From Ardenticatenales bacterium (GTDB lineage Bacteria > Chloroflexota > Anaerolineae > Promineifilales > Promineifilaceae), in the NCBI GenBank assembly GCA_020634575.1, contig JACKBM010000050.1:1-50886 (forward strand): 50,886 nucleotides of DNA, in the 5' to 3' direction. Both the position numbers and the translations under genes were made by a program. Shown one piece after another: positions 43,441-50,886 of the stretch (its first letter is position 1; each line of letters starts with the position of its first letter). The notes beneath the pieces were generated by a model. It saw nothing but the letters and a program-made list of their open reading frames with translations. It had not been told where the DNA came from and made no database searches.

Positions 43441-45215
43441 CCTGTTTCTGACGACGCCCGCTGCACAACCCGCACGGTCACAACCGGGCCCGTACGGCTT
43501 AATTCAACCTCATCACCATCATTGATTCCGGCGATGATGTCAGCATCAAAATCGTACGCATAGGGCACTGCTTCCAGCGAGCAGGCCGGCGCGCTCTGCT
43601 GGTCGATATCGGTATTAACGATAGCCAGGGGTGCTTTTCCGCGATAGATCAGCTCTAGCAGGACATATGGCGCTACCGTCGAGCCGCTGCCCTTGGGGAA
43701 GATGGCGATCTTGCCGGCCATGCTCTGGCCATGGGCCGGATGGCCGGGCTCCTCAATCTCGCCGGTCTCGCGGTTCACGAAGCCAAGCAGCGTGATGGGC
43801 GTATCCGTCACAAAAGCGGTGCCGCGCACCACAAAATCAGCTTGGGAGGGCAGGCCGTGACCAGTGGCGCTGAAGGGGCCAGTGGCAGGTGGGCGGACCG
43901 GCCGGTCGCCGCCAACCTTCCCCCCTTTGGCCTTACCCCGCGCCAGCGCAACCGGGTCGCCGCTCAAGCGCCGCTCACCCGTGGCTATCGCAATACAATC
44001 CGCCAGCCGCATCACCGCCGTCGGAATGCCGTTCAGGCCGGACTTGATGTAATGCTCCGCCTTCATCGAGTTGGTCAGCACCTGTTTGACCCAGCTCGGG
44101 TCATAAGGCACAACTTCAGGGCAGGTATCGGCCAGCAGCAAGGCGCCGCTGGCGGTGATGATCTGGGCAATGCCGGTGCGTTCGGCGATCTCCCGGTTAC
44201 GGGCCGAAGTGAAGACCCAGAGGGGGGGCGTGTCGTCGGGGGAACCGGCCGGTGCTGAGCGCACCTGTTTCCCCTTAAGCAGCTCCGCCACCGCCCGCAA
44301 CTCACCAACCGACGCCTGCGGGCAGCCAATGGTAATCAGCGAAACCCGGCCCTGCGGCGCCAGCGCCGCATAGCGCGCAGCCAGCACTTCGGCCGAAAAC
44401 TCCAGGGTATCCTGAATATCCTGTTCAGCCGGGATCTCGGTATGGCCTTCGATGAACAGCTGGGGGCAGCCATAGTTGGCGGCGGCGGCAGTGAGCGCCT
44501 TTTTCTGCTCGTGGCTCAGATCGACCGGGAGCCCACGAATGATCGGCATCGGCCCCCAGGGCGTTTTCCAGGTCGGCTGGCGCTGACTGCCAATCCAATC
44601 CCCCAGAATCGAGAAATCGGTCGGATCTTCGAGGGTTGCCGTGACGCGTACCTCGAGATTTGGCTTCAAAGCGCCGGCAGTCAGCAGACCATATTTCGGC
44701 GTGTAACCGGTCAGCGCTGCGGCCAGCGCCGACAGGCCTGATTCCCGATTCGTCAACAGATCAGTGTAGCTATTGCCAAAACAGATGGCGTTGGATTCGG
44801 CCCAGGCGGCTACCCCATTGGTCTCCACCCCTTCCCATTCGTAGGGGATGCAGGATTGAGTTGGTTCCACGCCCAGGGCCGCGTAACGGGCCACGATCTC
44901 CTGATTGTGCTCCAGAAAATCTGGCGCCACAATGCGCATGGCCGCAAACTGGTCATTGTCACAGCCGGCCGAATTCAGCGTCGTCGGCACCGCCACCCGC
45001 GCCCCTGCTTCCTCACCCAGCCTGGCCAGGAAGAGGCGCAATCCCAGTCCGCCCGTCAACGGCGACACCCCGGACAAATGGGCATGAGTTATGGGCACCA
45101 GCTCGGTTGCCCCGGCAGCAGCCGCCAGGTCCAGCACCAAACGCATCCCCATCTGCTTGGCCTGGCCCATCTCACCGGCCAGCATGGCCCGCTGCTCTTC
45201 ATTCAATTCAATCAT
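43437..45215 (-). CDS. Aconitase X (large DUF521 + small DUF126 swivel domain fused)
   Basis: 592 aa. Residues 1-430 are the catalytic aconitase X domain (THAHLSGVSPLTGGLG, TLNSAGCDNDQF, NAICFGNSYTD) with three cysteines in conserved-type contexts, Cys122 (TQSCIPYEW), Cys298 (TIGCPQAS) and Cys365 (LADTCPEVVPY), likely Fe-S ligands. After a Gly/Pro linker, 457-570 is the swivel domain: VVRGTAFVTDTPITLLGFVNRETGEIEEPGHPAHGQSMAGK, FPKGSGSTVAPYVLLEL. In this family, archaeal two-subunit members are phosphomevalonate dehydratases, and several bacterial members are cis-3-hydroxyproline dehydratases. AAGGTG lies 6 nt upstream. It is the last gene of a six-gene run that begins with a TetR regulator and a UbiD-family decarboxylase. 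No hydroxyproline genes are adjacent. Confidence 0.92.
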   Translation of the reverse strand: MIELNEEQRAMLAGEMGQAKQMGMRLVLDLAAAAGATELVPITHAHLSGVSPLTGGLGLRLFLARLGEEAGARVAVPTTLNSAGCDNDQFAAMRIVAPDFLEHNQEIVARYAALGVEPTQSCIPYEWEGVETNGVAAWAESNAICFGNSYTDLLTNRESGLSALAAALTGYTPKYGLLTAGALKPNLEVRVTATLEDPTDFSILGDWIGSQRQPTWKTPWGPMPIIRGLPVDLSHEQKKALTAAAANYGCPQLFIEGHTEIPAEQDIQDTLEFSAEVLAARYAALAPQGRVSLITIGCPQASVGELRAVAELLKGKQVRSAPAGSPDDTPPLWVFTSARNREIAERTGIAQIITASGALLLADTCPEVVPYDPSWVKQVLTNSMKAEHYIKSGLNGIPTAVMRLADCIAIATGERRLSGDPVALARGKAKGGKVGGDRPVRPPATGPFSATGHGLPSQADFVVRGTAFVTDTPITLLGFVNRETGEIEEPGHPAHGQSMAGKIAIFPKGSGSTVAPYVLLELIYRGKAPLAIVNTDIDQQSAPACSLEAVPYAYDFDADIIAGINDGDEVELSRTGPVVTVRVVQRASSETG

Positions 45216-45224
45216 AGATCACCT

Positions 45225-46295
45225 TCAGGGTGTGTCTTCAGGAAATGGATGTAAACCCAGGATGCGACAACGTAAATAGCTGCCAATTACGCCAATCGTT
45301 CCCATGACGGGCAAGACAATCAGAGCGCCAACCGCCCCCACCAATGTCAGGGCGGCAATGATGCCCAGGAATACGACAGCGGGGTGCATGTTGAGCTGGC
45401 GCCCCATCACCCGCGGCCGGAACCAGACATTTTCCAACGCCTGAATCAGACCGTAAATACCCAGCACAATGACAACAAACCAGACATTATCTATCGGCAG
45501 GTAATGGGAACCCTGGAACCAGGCCACCAGCGCGGCAATAAGCATGGCGATGACCGGACCAATGGATAAAATCGCGTCCAGTATGCCCGTGAGCAAGCCC
45601 AGGGCCGCCGCGCCGGGCATCCCAACAATGGCCAGGCTGATCCCCGTGAGCACGCCAATTACAACCATGAGCACCAGCTGCCCGCGCAAATAGGCCTGCC
45701 AGATGTCCTTGATGCGGCCATAAAGCCGCCGCACATCCGGTTGATACATAGGCGGCGCCAACCGAATCATCCATTCACGTAATTTGTCCCAATCCAACAA
45801 CAAATAAAAGGTCACGATCAGGATGATGGCGATCCAGACGATATTGGTAGTGGCTGTATTGACCACCTGAATAATCCGGTCCGACTGGACAAACGCTTCC
45901 GGCGCCGTCACAAAATCGGCGAAGATGTCTCGTAGCGGGATTTCAATGCCAAACACGGATGTTGTCGGCGCCATCTCGGTCTGGATCTGCATCGAGATCG
46001 CTTCTAACTCGTCCGTCAATTCCTGGGCCTGGCGCGCAATGACCGGCGTGAAGATGATGCCCAGCGCCACCAGCACAGCCAACGAAAGAAGGTAAAAGAG
46101 GGTAACTACCAGACTGCGGGGCAGATGGGTCCGCATGTTGATGAAGGTGATAATGGGATTGAGGACATACGCCAACAAAGCCGCGACCACCAGGGGACCA
46201 ATCATCGAGCGAGCCAGATAGGTCGCCCAAATAACAAAAATGAACACGGCAGCCAGGGCCAATGTACGTGTATTTCGGCTCCATCCAGCATCCAT
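45225..46295 (-). CDS. AI-2E family transporter (PerM-like)
   Basis: 356 aa with about eight membrane helices. Family cues: an N-terminal helix pair (LALAAVFIFVIWATYLARSM, GPLVVAALLAYVLNPII), a long loop with periplasmic-type residues, VLTGISLAIVGMPGAAALGLLTGILDAILSIGPVIAMLIAALVAW and FRPRVMGRQLNMHPAVVFLGI. Members export autoinducer-2, Na+ (in antiport) or unknown solutes. Substrate not readable. It begins 28 nt after the universal stress gene and ends 9 nt before the aconitase X gene. Confidence 0.9.
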   Translation of the reverse strand: MDAGWSRNTRTLALAAVFIFVIWATYLARSMIGPLVVAALLAYVLNPIITFINMRTHLPRSLVVTLFYLLSLAVLVALGIIFTPVIARQAQELTDELEAISMQIQTEMAPTTSVFGIEIPLRDIFADFVTAPEAFVQSDRIIQVVNTATTNIVWIAIILIVTFYLLLDWDKLREWMIRLAPPMYQPDVRRLYGRIKDIWQAYLRGQLVLMVVIGVLTGISLAIVGMPGAAALGLLTGILDAILSIGPVIAMLIAALVAWFQGSHYLPIDNVWFVVIVLGIYGLIQALENVWFRPRVMGRQLNMHPAVVFLGIIAALTLVGAVGALIVLPVMGTIGVIGSYLRCRILGLHPFPEDTP

Positions 46296-46323
46296 TTGTG
46301 CGCTGATCCCTCCGTCTATTTAT

Positions 46324-46764
46324 CTAGATCTGTTCTGGCCGGGCAATCTCAACCGGCACACCTGTTTCGTTTTGAATGGACACAGCAAATTGTTCTACCG
46401 CGTCATCGCCAAACACATTAGCCGTCGTCCCGCGGGGCGCGCCCAACAGTAACAAATTGGCCTCTGATTCCCGTAAGAAACGATTGATTTCGGTCGCCAC
46501 ATCCCCCTTGCGAATCATGATGTGTGCCTCCACACCTTGCTGTTGGGCTTGCTGCATCGCCAGCCGCGCCAGAACTTCAGTCATCCAGGCCAGTTCGGAG
46601 GCCAGGGCGGGCAGCATCATCTCATCCACCTGGGCAAATGGCTTCAGGTCAATAATCGAAAGAAAAGTTAACGGCAAGTCACGCTCGCGAGCGCGCTGGA
46701 TAGCACGCTGTCGCACCGCCAGGCTACCCTGGCCACCCCGCAATGCACAAACGATCCCACTCAT
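46324..46764 (-). CDS. Universal stress protein domain
   Basis: 146 aa, one USP domain. It begins SGIVCALRGGQGS and has a helix with ERDLPLTFLSIIDL. The C-terminal part LLLLGAPRGTTANVFGDDAVEQF corresponds to the ATP-binding loop, but the usual G-x2-G-x9-G-S/T pattern is not well kept, so ATP binding is uncertain. Its ATG shares one base with the stop of the antiporter gene (TGATG), a sign of translational coupling. Na+/H+ antiporters with an adjacent USP gene are common, so it may regulate or be regulated with the antiporter. Confidence 0.82.
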   Translation of the reverse strand: MSGIVCALRGGQGSLAVRQRAIQRARERDLPLTFLSIIDLKPFAQVDEMMLPALASELAWMTEVLARLAMQQAQQQGVEAHIMIRKGDVATEINRFLRESEANLLLLGAPRGTTANVFGDDAVEQFAVSIQNETGVPVEIARPEQI

Positions 46765-48449
46765 CAGGCTTCGTCCTCCGCGTCCTGCCGCTGCACGCTG
46801 CGGATCGCCTCCAGGGCAGCATTACGCTCGTTAATCTCCCTGACAAGCCGCTCAAAAGTCGACTCCTCAATCAGGCCGCGCCGGTAAGCATCACCAATTG
46901 CATTGCGCTCGGCCCGCAAGATGTCTGCCCGGGCCTGCATCACCATCTCTTCTTCCAGCTCTGGATAATGCTGCATGTGACGGCGGAATACTTCACGCCG
47001 GGCCAGGATCTCGCGATCATATGCTTCCTTGAGCGCGTTATGTACTTCCGGGGTCAGGATGCCTTCTTGGGACAGGCGATCCAGTTCAGTACGGCCGGCC
47101 AGGTTGGCATAGAGCAAGGCCTGTTGCCGCTGCTGTTCCAGCACGTGGTCGGCCTTGCCACTCAAGCCCAGGCGAATGATCAACCGTTCAATGGTCATCC
47201 CCTGCACCAGCAGCGTAAAAAGCACAACGCCAAAAGCCATCAGCTGTAACTCATTGGCATATTCGGCAAACGGACCTTCACTCAGCGTCAGGGCCAGAGC
47301 CAGACTGATGGCGCCACGCAGGCCGCCCCAGACCATCACCTGCCGGTAGACACCGGGAATGGCCCGTTCCGGCGAGACCAGGTTATTAAGCCCGGTCACC
47401 CCGTAAATGACAACAAAGCGCACCACCAGGACCAGGATCACCGCAAAGATAATCATGAGCAGTTGGGTGCCAAACTGGCTCAGATCAATCGTCAGCCCGA
47501 TGACCAGGAAAACCAGGGAGTTGACAATGTAAGCTAGAAATTCCCAGAAATTATCCAGGGCCACAGACGTTGTCGGCGATGTGTTCTGCCGGCCGATGTT
47601 GCCCACAAACAACCCCGCCGCCACAACCGCCAGGATGCCGCTGAGGTGCAAATGGTCGTTGCCAATGATCAGGCCAAATTCTTCAGCTACCAGGAAGGAG
47701 CCAAAAGCCAGGGCCAGCGTCGTCGCCGTCTCAATCAGGTGATCGTCGACATTTTTGAGGATCACGTAACTGACAAAGCCACCCATCACCACGCCGACGA
47801 TGATGCCGCCACCGGCGATCATCACAAAGTCGGAAATGGCCGACCAGGCACTGAACTCGACGGCTTCGCCCAATTCAATCGCTTCGCCCGCCGCCAGCGC
47901 CAGGGTGAAAATGACGATGGCGACACCATCATTAAACAGGCTCTCCCCTTCCACCAGCATGGTGAGCCGCTTGCTCACGCCAAGGCTGCGGAAGAAGGCA
48001 ATCACCGCTACCGGGTCCGTCGCCGAAATCAGGGCGCCAAAAGCAATGGCTGCGGGAAAGGAGACATTCAACCCCGGAAAATAATCAATCGCATAAGCGA
48101 CCAGGAAAGTACTGATCAGCGTGCCAGCCAGGGCAAACAGCAATATCGGCAGTAAATCCCGCCGAATATTGCGCCATTGCAGGCTCAACGTGGACTCAAA
48201 CAGAAGAGGGGGGACAAGCAGAAAGAGAATCAGATCGCTGCTAAACGGGCTGGAAAAGCGGGGCGCCAGCAACGTTGCGGCCAGCCCCACCGTGACCAGG
48301 GCCACGGTGTAGGGCACCCGCGTGAGGATGCCGCCATGCCGCGTGGCAATCGCTACAACCGCCGCTACAGCCAGCAAGATGACATAAGTTATTTCTGTCA
48401 GAACGAACTCGCTCTGCAACATGACGTCGCCCAAAATTGGGTGGCTCAT
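46764..48449 (-). CDS. CPA1-type Na+/H+ antiporter (NhaP-like)
   Basis: 561 aa. The first 400 residues hold about 12 membrane helices with the CPA1 signature: FGALISATDPVAVIAFFRSLGV, LVEGESLFNDGVAIVIFTLALA (the Asn-Asp pair carries the cation), LSGILAVVAAGLFVG and MVWGGLRGAISLALAL. A cytosolic tail of about 140 residues is helical and charged (VFRRHMQHYPELEEEMVMQ...). It exchanges Na+ or K+ for H+ for pH and salt control. It lies 45 nt after the UbiD gene and touches the universal stress gene. Confidence 0.93.
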   Translation of the reverse strand: MSHPILGDVMLQSEFVLTEITYVILLAVAAVVAIATRHGGILTRVPYTVALVTVGLAATLLAPRFSSPFSSDLILFLLVPPLLFESTLSLQWRNIRRDLLPILLFALAGTLISTFLVAYAIDYFPGLNVSFPAAIAFGALISATDPVAVIAFFRSLGVSKRLTMLVEGESLFNDGVAIVIFTLALAAGEAIELGEAVEFSAWSAISDFVMIAGGGIIVGVVMGGFVSYVILKNVDDHLIETATTLALAFGSFLVAEEFGLIIGNDHLHLSGILAVVAAGLFVGNIGRQNTSPTTSVALDNFWEFLAYIVNSLVFLVIGLTIDLSQFGTQLLMIIFAVILVLVVRFVVIYGVTGLNNLVSPERAIPGVYRQVMVWGGLRGAISLALALTLSEGPFAEYANELQLMAFGVVLFTLLVQGMTIERLIIRLGLSGKADHVLEQQRQQALLYANLAGRTELDRLSQEGILTPEVHNALKEAYDREILARREVFRRHMQHYPELEEEMVMQARADILRAERNAIGDAYRRGLIEESTFERLVREINERNAALEAIRSVQRQDAEDEA

Positions 48450-48494
48450 TTTCTACTCCGCCAAGAAGTTGGATGCATGCCGTCCAGGGTCAAT

Positions 48495-49817
48495 CTACGC
48501 ATTTTCGGGCAAGTAGTTGCTCAGATCGACCTGGCCATATTGCCCGCGCTTGTATTTTAATGGGTCGGCATTGAGCGGCATGGTGCAGTCCAGACCCATT
48601 TTGGCGGTCAGGCTTTTCTCGCCCGGCCGGTGAATCCCTGAAGGATCCAGCGAGCTGCCCGGCATATTGGGCATCACCACCAGGTCCTTGTCTGCCTGAA
48701 AGCGGGTGGCGACGGCCCATTCCACATCCAGCGGGTTATAAATGTCGATGTCGGTGTCCACCACCCAGACATGTTTAAGCGAGCCATGGCCGCGGAAGGC
48801 CGCCTCAATCGCCAGCCGGCCATCCTCCTCGCTCTGTTTGTCGATCTGGACCACGGCATGTAACCAGGAGGCGCCGCCCGGGGTGATGAGCGCCCCGGTA
48901 CAACGGGTTACCTTGTTGACCTCCGCGAAGATGGTTGGCTCGCGCGGCATTCCCATCAACACCTTGTGCTCCAGGCCGCCGGGCAGGAGCGCATGGAAAA
49001 TCGGGTCGCGCCGGTGGGTGATGAGATCAATTTCGATGACGGGGCTTTGCCGGGTGATGTCCATCGTCTCCGTCAGGTCCATAAAAGGCCCTTCGGCGGC
49101 CCATTGTTTGGTGATACGCCCTTCGAGGACAATTTCGGCATCAGCCGGGACGTACAAATCGTTGCTGAGGCATTTCACCAACGGCGTCGGCGCCATAGCC
49201 TGGGCGATGCTTAACTCATCCACACCCGGCGGCGGCGACATCGACGCCGCCAGATGGGTCGCCAGCGAAACACCGATGCAGATGGCCACAGGCAAATCAC
49301 CTTCCACCTTCTGCATCGCGTTATAGGTGCCGCGCCGCTCGATGATGCGGGCGGCAAACCGTTTCTCATCCAGCCGCAGCAGCCGGTGGTAACACATGTT
49401 GCGCCCCAACTCCGGGTCCTCGGTAATGACCACATTGCTGGCAACGTAATGGCCAGCATCGGCCGGTAAATGCAGCAGGATCGGCAGCTTATTCAGGTCG
49501 ACAGTTTCCTCGACCACTTCCTGGCAGGGCGCCTCGGTTACGATGGGGGGCGGTTGCGGCGTGTCCAACGCGGCCGCGAGCCGGTGCAATAGCTCGCCGA
49601 TGGGGACATTCAGCTCATGGGCAAAGTAGCGGCGCTGGGCACAGCAGCCGGAAGAGACCCGCCAGCCGGGGAAACCTTCGACGTGGTTGAAGAGGGTGAC
49701 CTGGTCACCCAGGGCGTTGGCCACATTGGCCAGTTCAAAGCGGGCAGAAACCGGCCGGTCGATCGTCGCCAACTCGCCATTTTCCGCCGCCCAATGCAAA
49801 AATTCACGAAATCCCAT
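48495..49817 (-). CDS. UbiD-family decarboxylase (prenylated-FMN dependent)
   Basis: 440 aa, shorter than E. coli UbiD (about 500). Family motifs: FREFLHWAAENGELATID, EGFPGWRVSSGCCAQ, DLNKLPILLHLPADAG, NMCYHRLL, GTYNAMQKVEGDLPVAICIG, LVKCLSNDLYVPADAEIVLEG and EGPFMDLTE (the acidic pair Glu242/Asp247 where UbiD has Glu...Glu), then AEVNKVTRCTGALITPGGASWLHAVVQI and DTDIDIYNPLDVEWAVATRFQADKD. Members decarboxylate acids with prFMN made by UbiX, which is not in the window. In archaea one member is anhydromevalonate phosphate decarboxylase, the partner of an aconitase X dehydratase. There is no SD upstream. A TACAAT box 8 nt before the ATG suggests a leaderless or internal promoter. Confidence 0.9.
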   Translation of the reverse strand: MGFREFLHWAAENGELATIDRPVSARFELANVANALGDQVTLFNHVEGFPGWRVSSGCCAQRRYFAHELNVPIGELLHRLAAALDTPQPPPIVTEAPCQEVVEETVDLNKLPILLHLPADAGHYVASNVVITEDPELGRNMCYHRLLRLDEKRFAARIIERRGTYNAMQKVEGDLPVAICIGVSLATHLAASMSPPPGVDELSIAQAMAPTPLVKCLSNDLYVPADAEIVLEGRITKQWAAEGPFMDLTETMDITRQSPVIEIDLITHRRDPIFHALLPGGLEHKVLMGMPREPTIFAEVNKVTRCTGALITPGGASWLHAVVQIDKQSEEDGRLAIEAAFRGHGSLKHVWVVDTDIDIYNPLDVEWAVATRFQADKDLVVMPNMPGSSLDPSGIHRPGEKSLTAKMGLDCTMPLNADPLKYKRGQYGQVDLSNYLPENA

Positions 49818-49825
49818 AGCGGCTG

Positions 49826-49854
49826 ATTGTAGATTTCAGAGGGGAGAAAGGCAA
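49826..49854 (-). promoter_or_regulatory. Possible promoter of the UbiD gene (leaderless)
   Basis: On the minus strand TTGCCT (49854-49849), 17-nt spacer and TACAAT (49831-49826), with the UbiD ATG at 49817, 8 nt downstream. No ribosome-binding site is seen, so the message may be leaderless. Confidence 0.4.
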
Positions 49855-49864
49855 ACAGCAGGGG

Positions 49865-50497
49865 CTAGGCCGGTGCCGGCGGATTGGCGATAAAGCCGAC
49901 CGCGCGCAAAGCAAAAGCAGCCAGATCATTGAGGACAGCCGTTGCTTCCAACTCCGGATTCGGCTGATCCAGCAGGTTGAGGATCACTTCATCAAAAGCG
50001 CCGGCAAAGGCTTCAGCCGTGCGGCGCGTGTTCTGGTCGGGAATGCGGCCGGCAGCCCGGGCTTTTTCCAGCGGCGCCTGCCAGATCGTCGTCATCCGCT
50101 CGCGGAACGCCTGGCGCCGGTCATTCAGCGCCGGCACCGCCCCCACCCCGCCAACCAGCAGCAGCTGCACGATGGATGGCTGGTAAGTAGCAATGTTGAG
50201 ATACGCCTGCAACCCGGCCGCTAACTGCTGCCGAAACTCCGTGCGGCCCGCCACCGCCTGGCCGATCGCTTGCAGAAGAAAATCGGCGGTCTCTTCATAC
50301 AGGTAGACAAAAAGCGTCTCCTTATCGGGAAAGTAAAAGTAGAAGGTGCCGATGGCGACATCCGCCGCCTTGACCACATCCCGCACGGTGGCGGCGTGGT
50401 ACCCTTTTTCGGCAAAAACATTGACGGCCGCCTGCATGATGGCGGTCCGTTTGGCATCTTTTTTCTGGCGGGTTTTCTCCGAGCTACGGTAAGGCAT
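49865..50497 (-). CDS. TetR/AcrR-family transcriptional regulator
   Basis: 210 aa, normal for TetR. The N-terminal helix-turn-helix is TRQKKDAKRTAIMQAAVNVFAEKGYHAATVRDVVKAADVAIGTFYFYFPDKETLFVYLYEE. The C-terminal ligand domain is unassigned, so the signal is not known. It starts the six-gene minus-strand run with the UbiD and aconitase X genes, and its product may control them. A strong promoter, TTGACA-17-TATCCT, lies just upstream. Confidence 0.93.
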   Translation of the reverse strand: MPYRSSEKTRQKKDAKRTAIMQAAVNVFAEKGYHAATVRDVVKAADVAIGTFYFYFPDKETLFVYLYEETADFLLQAIGQAVAGRTEFRQQLAAGLQAYLNIATYQPSIVQLLLVGGVGAVPALNDRRQAFRERMTTIWQAPLEKARAAGRIPDQNTRRTAEAFAGAFDEVILNLLDQPNPELEATAVLNDLAAFALRAVGFIANPPAPA

Positions 50498-50524
50498 ATT
50501 GATCTTCCCACTGGTAATACAGAT

Positions 50525-50553
50525 AGGATAAGACAGGGGGCTGGTTATGTCAA
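50525..50553 (-). promoter_or_regulatory. Promoter of tetR and probably of the downstream run
   Basis: On the minus strand a perfect TTGACA (50553-50548), 17-nt spacer and TATCCT (50530-50525), 27 nt before the ATG at 50497. It lies in the divergent region shared with the MocR-type gene. Confidence 0.6.
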
Positions 50554-50609
50554 ACCTGCGCGGGCGACCCGATGTCCGCGGATAACCACCATTACGCTAC
50601 AATACCCTC

Positions 50610-50886
50610 ATGCTCACCCTCAACCTCCGCCACGACGGGACCGACCCCCTCTACCGGCAAATCTACGCCGGGTTACGCGCCCAAATTCTGGCGGGCACTT
50701 TACCGGCCGGAACCCAACTCCCCTCCAGCCGAGCCCTGGCCAACCATTACCAGATCGCTCGCATCACCGTCGTGCAGGCGTATGAGCAGCTGGCGCTGGA
50801 AGGCTTCATCGAGCAGCGCCATGGTTCGGGCAGTTATGTGAGTGAGGGGCTGCAACTGCCGGCTGACCGGCCGGTCTCTACGCGCC
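50610..50886 (+). CDS. Second GntR/MocR-type regulator, N-terminal part only
   Basis: The first 92 residues are in the window and the frame runs off the right edge. They match a GntR winged helix: TDPLYRQIYAGLRAQILAG, GTQLPSSRALANHYQIARITVVQAYEQLALEGFIEQRHGSGSYVSE. The pattern DPLYRQIYAGLR plus SGSYVSE is typical of MocR-type proteins, so an aminotransferase domain probably follows, but this cannot be seen. The ATG at 50610 has no ribosome-binding site. A TACAAT box at 50598-50603 lies only 6 nt before it, so the message may be leaderless. Divergent from the TetR gene. Confidence 0.82.
   Translation, partial: MLTLNLRHDGTDPLYRQIYAGLRAQILAGTLPAGTQLPSSRALANHYQIARITVVQAYEQLALEGFIEQRHGSGSYVSEGLQLPADRPVSTR

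Overview
The window (about 60% G+C, estimated by eye) looks like a chromosomal segment of a free-living bacterium, most probably a member of the Chloroflexota (Anaerolineae/Caldilineae-like). This is an inference from several traits together: Pro/Thr-rich 'TPTP' linkers in secreted proteins, a large membrane-anchored subtilisin, a Zn-ribbon/LysM protein, FHA-bearing Ser/Thr kinases, a fused homocysteine methyltransferase/MTHFR, MocR-type regulators and a GAAC-N4-GTTC box of the kind bound by Gram-positive/Chloroflexi LexA. No rRNA, tRNA, CRISPR array, phage gene or insertion sequence was seen. 44 protein genes are called; those at both ends run off the window.

Layout. 0-2.2 kb: a multi-pass membrane subtilisin (minus, cut at its C-terminus). 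2.3-4.7 kb: panB-panC and a metallo-beta-lactamase-fold hydrolase. 4.8-12.2 kb: a flavin-dependent oxidoreductase and a nitroreductase, then a MocR-type regulator divergent from a tight five-gene run (FMN split-barrel protein, creatininase family, hydratase, PaiB-like, class IV aminotransferase). 12.6-14.6 kb: a LysM protein with a cytosolic Zn ribbon and a phosphoacceptor-less receiver. 14.8-20.0 kb: two methyltransferases, a Wzx-like flippase, a nucleoside phosphorylase and a glycosyltransferase, interrupted by a G-rich minisatellite. 20.0-25.2 kb: hybrid histidine kinase, MFS transporter and an Asp-box propeller protein behind a promoter carrying a LexA-type box. 25.3-35.7 kb: HMT-MTHFR, LCP protein, MoaA, a four-gene minus-strand group (lipoprotein, glycoside hydrolase, endo/exonuclease/phosphatase, GtrB-like glycosyltransferase), a Cys-rich lipoprotein and chorismate synthase. 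35.7-43.3 kb: the dnaG-rpoD pair, a cold-shock-like protein with thiol peroxidase, and a kinase with two FHA domains plus an unknown partner. 43.4-50.9 kb: a six-gene minus-strand run of TetR regulator, UbiD-family decarboxylase, Na+/H+ antiporter, universal stress protein, AI-2E-family exporter and fused aconitase X, then the start of a second MocR-type gene.

The most interesting signals are: (i) aconitase X and a UbiD-family decarboxylase in one run, the two families that make up the dehydratase/decarboxylase steps of the archaeal mevalonate pathway; (ii) a 10-bp palindrome, ACCGGCCGGT (core CCGGCCGG), scattered through genes about ten times more often than expected; (iii) a roughly 16-bp minisatellite of about 18 units between two genes; (iv) three copies of a dispersed inverted repeat built on 'CACGGATT'; (v) a MocR-controlled five-gene cluster of unknown substrate. 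All functional calls are by motif reading from the sequence; no database search was made.
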